From the NCBI GenBank assembly GCA_036924285.1, contig JAYKYS010000002.1:43663501-43727500 (forward strand): 64,000 bases of DNA. Reading direction: 5' to 3'. A program made the translations under genes and the position numbers. Position 1 is the stretch's first letter. Each line of letters begins with the position of its first letter. This stretch comes from Asterella californica. Lineage: Eukaryota; Streptophyta; Marchantiopsida; Marchantiales; Aytoniaceae. The notes beneath the pieces were generated by a model. That model was not told the DNA's origin, ran no database searches, and worked only from the letters and a program-made list of their open reading frames with translations. Of the stretch, positions 59,640 through 64,000 are shown piece by piece.

Positions 59640-62200
59640 TCAGAAGATGGTCATGGGCTCCTACTGTGACAGTGACCTCCAGGAAGACTTCCGGGACAGC
59701 TTCTGATTCAATGACGTTCTAGGAAGACTTCCCGCGGCAAAGCTTCCCTTCACAAGTCTCACCTGTCTTCTGCTTCCGACACGCAATCTAATCTCACAAC
59801 AGACACAAGATATTCATACTCTATTCTTCCGACCTCTCACCTCTCATACACACTCTGAAGAAGCTTGCTGCATGACGGGAAGACATGACCCTCGATCATT
59901 CTCTCCAGATTCTGCCAGCAAGACTTCTCACAACTCTCTTCTATGTTCGGGTAGAAGAAAAAGGAATAGGCTGCTATGGGTCAGACCAAAAAAATCTGTA
60001 AAAGACCCTCACGTCTTCTCGTGCATTCTGCCAACTTTTCCAACCTTCTATTCTCTCTAGGAAGATGTGGATTTGAGAAGCTTGGAAGATCGGGAGGCAT
60101 AGGCCTGGTTCTCAACTTTCAACTTCTCGAAACAACAAACAACTCACCAAGTCACTCAAGATTCGTACAGAACCTTTCTCAACACAAAAGCAAATCCAAT
60201 CCCAATCTTGATACGAATTGCACACAATCATCTTCCGAAGACGTTCAGACATTCAGAAGCGTCTTCTGAAGATGTTCAGATCTCCAGAAGCGTCATCTGT
60301 CCAGAGATTCGAGAGTAGAAGTGCGGTAGGGTAGGGAAATTGATAGCTGCAGGATCGAATTGGAGAATGAGAGACAGGGAAGCTTGATTATAGCTCGAGA
60401 AGAAGCAAGAAGATGGCTGTCGAAAATTGAGCAATTTCACGCCCAATTGGGCAATTCTATGCCCAATTTTACAAAAGAAAAGTTCGGGATGGGAAAAGCG
60501 ATCGATGGGCTTCCTGCAAACAAGCGGGGAAGCGCGAGGAACACTAAACCAGAGACGAGAAGCGGTGGGAAGGAAAGAGAACGTGGGAAGAACCTCAAAC
60601 AGTCTTCTGACTGCTTCCCGTAGTGCCTTTAGTCTTCTACGCGCTTCCGGCTCCACCTCAGCTCCAATGTGACCGCACAGAACTACTCCTATCGTCAATC
60701 TGGCGTCACGTCCTGTTGCTTCTCAATCGATCAGTGCTCCGCCTCCGATTCTTCTTCAATCGTCTTTCAATGTCTGCTTCCGGGAATCTACATGAGACTC
60801 CTTCAGCTCGATGGTGCTTCCTACTCTCAGAAAATCATCCTCGCTCTCTCTCTCTAGCCGCGATTCGATCCTTGCTGTCCACAATTTCACTCTGCTGGTC
60901 CTCCTCTCTCAATTTGGCACCTCCTAAATCGATCTTCTACGCTAATGCCTTCGATGCGAAAAGCAGTCGATGATTTCTGCGCTAATGCGCTTCTCCCGTA
61001 TCTTCTTACGCAGTTAGGGGTTCTTCGACCTATTCGTCCTACCTACTACCTTGGTGCTACCTGATAGGTACACCTACTCCTTGACTGGATGGTGCGCGGT
61101 TAGGTCTATGTAGTCGCTGTCGCTGTCGCTGTCTTCCGGAAGACATGCGTCTTCCATCATCCGTCTTCTCTTCTGTCTTCCGAAGACTTGATCAAGAAGA
61201 CGTCTTCTCGGAAGATGTCCTTCTTCCGTCTTCGGAAGAAGTCGACTTTTTTTACAAAAAGTTCTTAAGACCATCTTTCTTCTAAGCAAGATGTAATCTT
61301 AAGCAACAAGGTTATTTCATTTACACATGCATGTGATTAACTTCAAAAATTCCAAAAATTTGTAAATCTTGTAAATGTGGGCACCATACTTCTGTACTTG
61401 AGTCGCAGGAGAGAGTTCCCCTCCAATCCTCACTCGCAGCCAAGGGAAATGGGGCGCTGTTAGAAGGCCATCACCTCACATGCAGTCGGCTCTTTTCTCA
61501 GTTTGGAAACTTACTTTCTACTCCTGTGTTGTCGACTCTGTCACATGGACAGTCATCTAAAATTACAAGGAGAGTTGTCTCTCTCAAGATAGTAAACTTC
61601 GCTTCCTACCAAAGTTAGCAAGTCAACTGTCCTTTTAACTTGCTGCCTACTCTAATTTGTTGGGTGCGAGCTCCTCCTGATCGGTTCCTACCTGAACTCC
61701 TAAATCGATCTTTGATAAAGTGTGAAGCCCTGCTGGTACCTCGGGTGTGACTGAGATGGCTTCCTTCTCAATGTTCATGGCTTGCTCATGGCTTGCTCTT
61801 CTGGGACGGCTTCAGAAGACAGAAGCGTCTTCTGGGAAGCTGAGTCCATCTGCGCTCCCTCGCTCTTCTGTGACACTGGTTCGACGTTAGGAGTTGGGAT
61901 GACTTCACAGTGGTCAGAGGAAGTCACCTCCTCCATTCGAAACACCTGGGAAGACAACTCTACTTCCCGTCTTCCAGAAGACACCTTGTCTTTCGAGGCT
62001 TCTTTTGTGATCTTCTCGGCTTCCAGTGCTGTCACTACCAAGTGGACAGCGAGGTCGAACTCCTCCTTCTCCAAATTTGTCTCGATCGCTGGTCCTGGAG
62101 CATGGGAAGTTGTGAATCTGGGTCTTCTGGAGGAGGTTTGGGCAGCACTTCCTCCACGTAACCTTGTACATGTGAAGGCAGGGGTCGCTCGTGAAAGACC
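59640..62200. repeat. GTCTTC/GAAGAC-rich tract with self-complementary motifs
   Basis: The words GAAGAC, GTCTTC, TCTTCCGAAGAC and CTTCTGAAGA recur throughout. Perfect palindromes include GTCTTCCGGAAGAC at 61131-61144 and AAGACGTCTT near 61197. The densest part is 61125-61255. A TCGCTG hexamer run precedes it at about 61112-61131. Confidence 0.75.
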
Positions 62201-62427
62201 CTCAAAATTTTGACCACCGTGTTCTCGCGGTCTCGACTGCTATTCCACGTTCGTAGCGTTTTGTATTTTTGCTGTTCTTGCACCTCCCGTTCTTGCACCT
62301 CTCGTGTCATCCTGCTGTCAGCCCAACTAAGCTTGTGAAATCCAACATGGAAGGTCGAATCTGACATGGCAGTCGACGATGGACTATTACCGGTAAGGGG
62401 TCTGGTCAAGTCTATGATATGACGCAA
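61775..62427 (-). pseudogene. Unidentified acidic ORF pair, frame-shifted
   Basis: Two overlapping minus-strand frames, 62427-62035 (130 codons) and 62074-61775 (99 codons), read as one protein with a shift near 62060-62090. Visible parts are VVKILRVFHERPLPSHVQGY, PKPPPEDPDS and FDLAVHLVVTALEAEKITKE. Hydrophilic, with no known domain seen. A retroelement gag-like protein is one possibility. A further minus-strand frame at 61289-61074 ends in a DSDSDSDY acidic tail. Confidence 0.3.
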
Positions 62428-62588
62428 GGGCTAGTCAAGTCCAAAAGATGGCACACGAGGCTAGTCAAGTATATCTCTGCATGTTCTACAGTAGTGCACT
62501 TTCTTCTCTTTTTGAGATGTCCTTACCTTGAACCTGCTTATACAGTATACTGACGTACCAGTTTCCAAGTTTTGTATACCAAGTATGC

Positions 62589-62962
62589 CAGGTGAAGGCA
62601 GAAATTTGCTTGATCATACTCCCGATACGTTCCGTGAGCTTGATAATACCCCTCTTAACGTTTGGTTGCTTGATCATACCCCTGACTGATTATTGACAGT
62701 CGAACCAATCATCTTATCTTTAGGTTCATCATTTTAGTACTTTCAACCTCGACTAAATATCACTGTAAGGACGCGTTAGACTATCCATATTCTCATTCCT
62801 CTAATATGTGCAGTCTCACATCTGAATAACATCACAAAGTGACTGGTTTGACAGGAAATAACCAGTCAGGGGTGTGATCAAGCCAGAAAACGTTAAGAGG
62901 GGTATGATCAAGCTCACGGAACCTATTGGGGGTATGATCAAGCAAATTTCTGCAGGTGAAGG
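62589..62962. mobile_element. MITE with long imperfect TIRs and 10-bp target duplication
   Basis: The element 62599-62952 (354 bp) starts CAGAAATTTGCTTGATCATA and ends with the inverse, TATGATCAAGCAAATTTCTG. The inverted repeats extend about 95 bp per side and include repeated GCTTGATCATACCCC blocks and an AACGTTAAGAGGGG block. The flanks carry CAGGTGAAGG on both sides (62589-62598 and 62953-62962). The 9-11-bp target duplication points to a Mutator-like transposase in trans. No coding capacity. Confidence 0.92.
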
Positions 62963-63915
62963 CCAAGAGTGTTTATTTCAATCAGTCGATGGATTAAGAA
63001 ATCCATAGCTTGATCCCTATGGTTTTCGCCGATCGTTAGTCTATGGCTGAACTTTACCCGAGGTCCAAAAGCCCAAACGCGTCACTTCCAAGTGAAGGAT
63101 GAACATCGCCCTAACGCCAAAAGATTAGCGGAGTTTCGCAGCTCCTTTTGACACTGCGAATATGGCCACAACTCTCGTGCACTTCGAGGGTAGTGAGCGG
63201 CATTATGGAGTCTTTACGTGAGACTCGATTCGATGGAATCAGGAGCGTGGGACTCGGAGAGTAGTGCAGCCAAGGAGGTGAAGGTTCAGAAGCGTGGTCG
63301 AGAGACTACGGGCTACTTCCACAAAACCAGCCGTGATCAGACGATGCTCCAATCAAGCTCCAACTAGAACTCATCTCCGAACGAGATTATCGGAAGAGGA
63401 GTTCGGCGTAACTCGTCGTAATAGTCTGCGGAAGAGGCAAATCCTGCTCTAGCTCGTTTAGCATTTTCCTATCATTGCACACACAATGATGAATCGAAAA
63501 TGCAGAACTACCAACAGGTCGACTTGGAACCGAAGAGTTCTTGGTGCTACGTTGCTAATTACCGTACGGTAGACTTCATTTCCGAAGAAAGTCTACCGAG
63601 TACCGACCATATGAGGGACGAAACATTGCTGCCTGACACGTGGCTCACAGATTTATGGCACTGATGACTGAAGCCCGAGCCAGAGTCGCGCAAACGACGA
63701 GCGAAAGTATCTCCCTTTCTAAATGAGGGTAAACTGCTCCTAAAGTACATTTCAGACATCAAACAGGCTGGCTGGTGGTGGTATGGGGCTTGGCCGGCTT
63801 GCTGCTTGAAACGGCTTGGCGACAGAAATAAGACTGTTCGAGAGGTATAGCAGGACGGATGGCAGTTGGGTGTCTGAACGAGGCGAGTACGAGAGTGAGT
63901 TAATAATAAGATTGA
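62963..63915. other. Upstream region of the partial gene at the window end
   Basis: No gene recognised. GC content rises toward the right end, consistent with promoter and 5' UTR of the frame starting at 63916. Confidence 0.35.
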
Positions 63916-64000
63916 TGCCTCCCGTGAGGAAGAAAACCACGATTCGCGTGGTGGCCGAGCTCGAAGCGGAGGATCTCCCGCTGCTGGAAAGATTTCCTTT
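63916..64000 (+). CDS. Probable start of a gene cut by the window end
   Basis: ATG at 63916 opens a frame of 28 codons that runs off the window: MPPVRKKTTIRVVAELEAED then LPLLERFPF. It has a basic start and an acidic, leucine-rich continuation, and the codon use is GC-rich and coding-like compared with flanking DNA. Too short to identify. Confidence 0.4.

Noticed and set aside
60276..60698. 140-codon minus-strand frame
   Set aside because: Overlapped by two + strand frames of similar length in a GAAGA-rich tract whose low complexity suppresses stops; no recognisable domain.
1..64000. CRISPR array, riboswitch or operon structure
   Set aside because: No regularly spaced direct repeats with unique spacers, and the introns and gene types are eukaryotic.

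Overview
The window looks like nuclear DNA of a land plant. The evidence is a nine-exon gene for the trafficking subunit TRAPPC11, a plant CYP71-clan cytochrome P450, a GID8-type LisH/CTLH/CRA protein, short GT..AG introns (about 80-450 nt), low gene density and abundant decayed transposons. The style of the P450 and of the chromodomain Ty3/gypsy elements, and an AT-leaning composition, make a bryophyte (liverwort-like) or other seed-free plant my best guess. The genus cannot be settled from the sequence alone.

Layout. 1-3.5 kb: decayed CACTA-superfamily DNA transposon (+). 5.0-5.25 kb: orphan ABCB-type transporter nucleotide-binding fragment. 5.3-13 kb: no convincing gene, but several near-perfect short hairpins. 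13.1-14.1 kb (-): an intact single-exon gene for a caspase/clostripain-fold (clan CD) cysteine-peptidase-like protein, the most unusual intact gene here. 15.4-19.5 kb: DNA-transposon debris (Myb/SANT-like ORF, an unknown ORF, arrays of GTGCGAT-type repeats). 19.5-27.06 kb (-): a Ty3/gypsy polyprotein (gag, zinc knuckle, protease, RT) split by a 2.3-kb insertion. 27.06-28.05 kb: LTR-like DNA. 30.0-31.6 kb (-): PIF/Harbinger transposase pseudogene. 32.4-34.8 kb (-): P450 gene with all signature motifs but a stop and two frameshifts in its middle exon. 37.1-38.2 kb (-): a spliced gene of unknown function, divergent from TRAPPC11 (38.44-44.04 kb, +), which is intact with a predicted 1,203-aa product. 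44-50 kb: non-coding DNA with local duplications, ending in a decayed reading frame of unknown identity (49.98-50.65 kb). 50.87-51.54 kb (-): intronless GID8-like ORF whose stop codon lies at the tip of a foldback element. 52-56 kb: AT-rich, no gene seen. 56.2-59.0 kb: two Ty3/gypsy fragments facing each other. 59.6-62.4 kb: a GTCTTC/GAAGAC-rich tract with a frame-shifted ORF pair. 62.6-62.95 kb: a clean MITE with 10-bp target duplications. 63.916 kb to the end: probable start of another gene.

The host genes do not form a pathway. TRAPPC11 acts in ER-Golgi/endosome tethering, the GID8-like protein in a CTLH ubiquitin-ligase complex, the P450 in specialised oxidation. Exon models were read by eye from splice consensus and family similarity; no database search was run.
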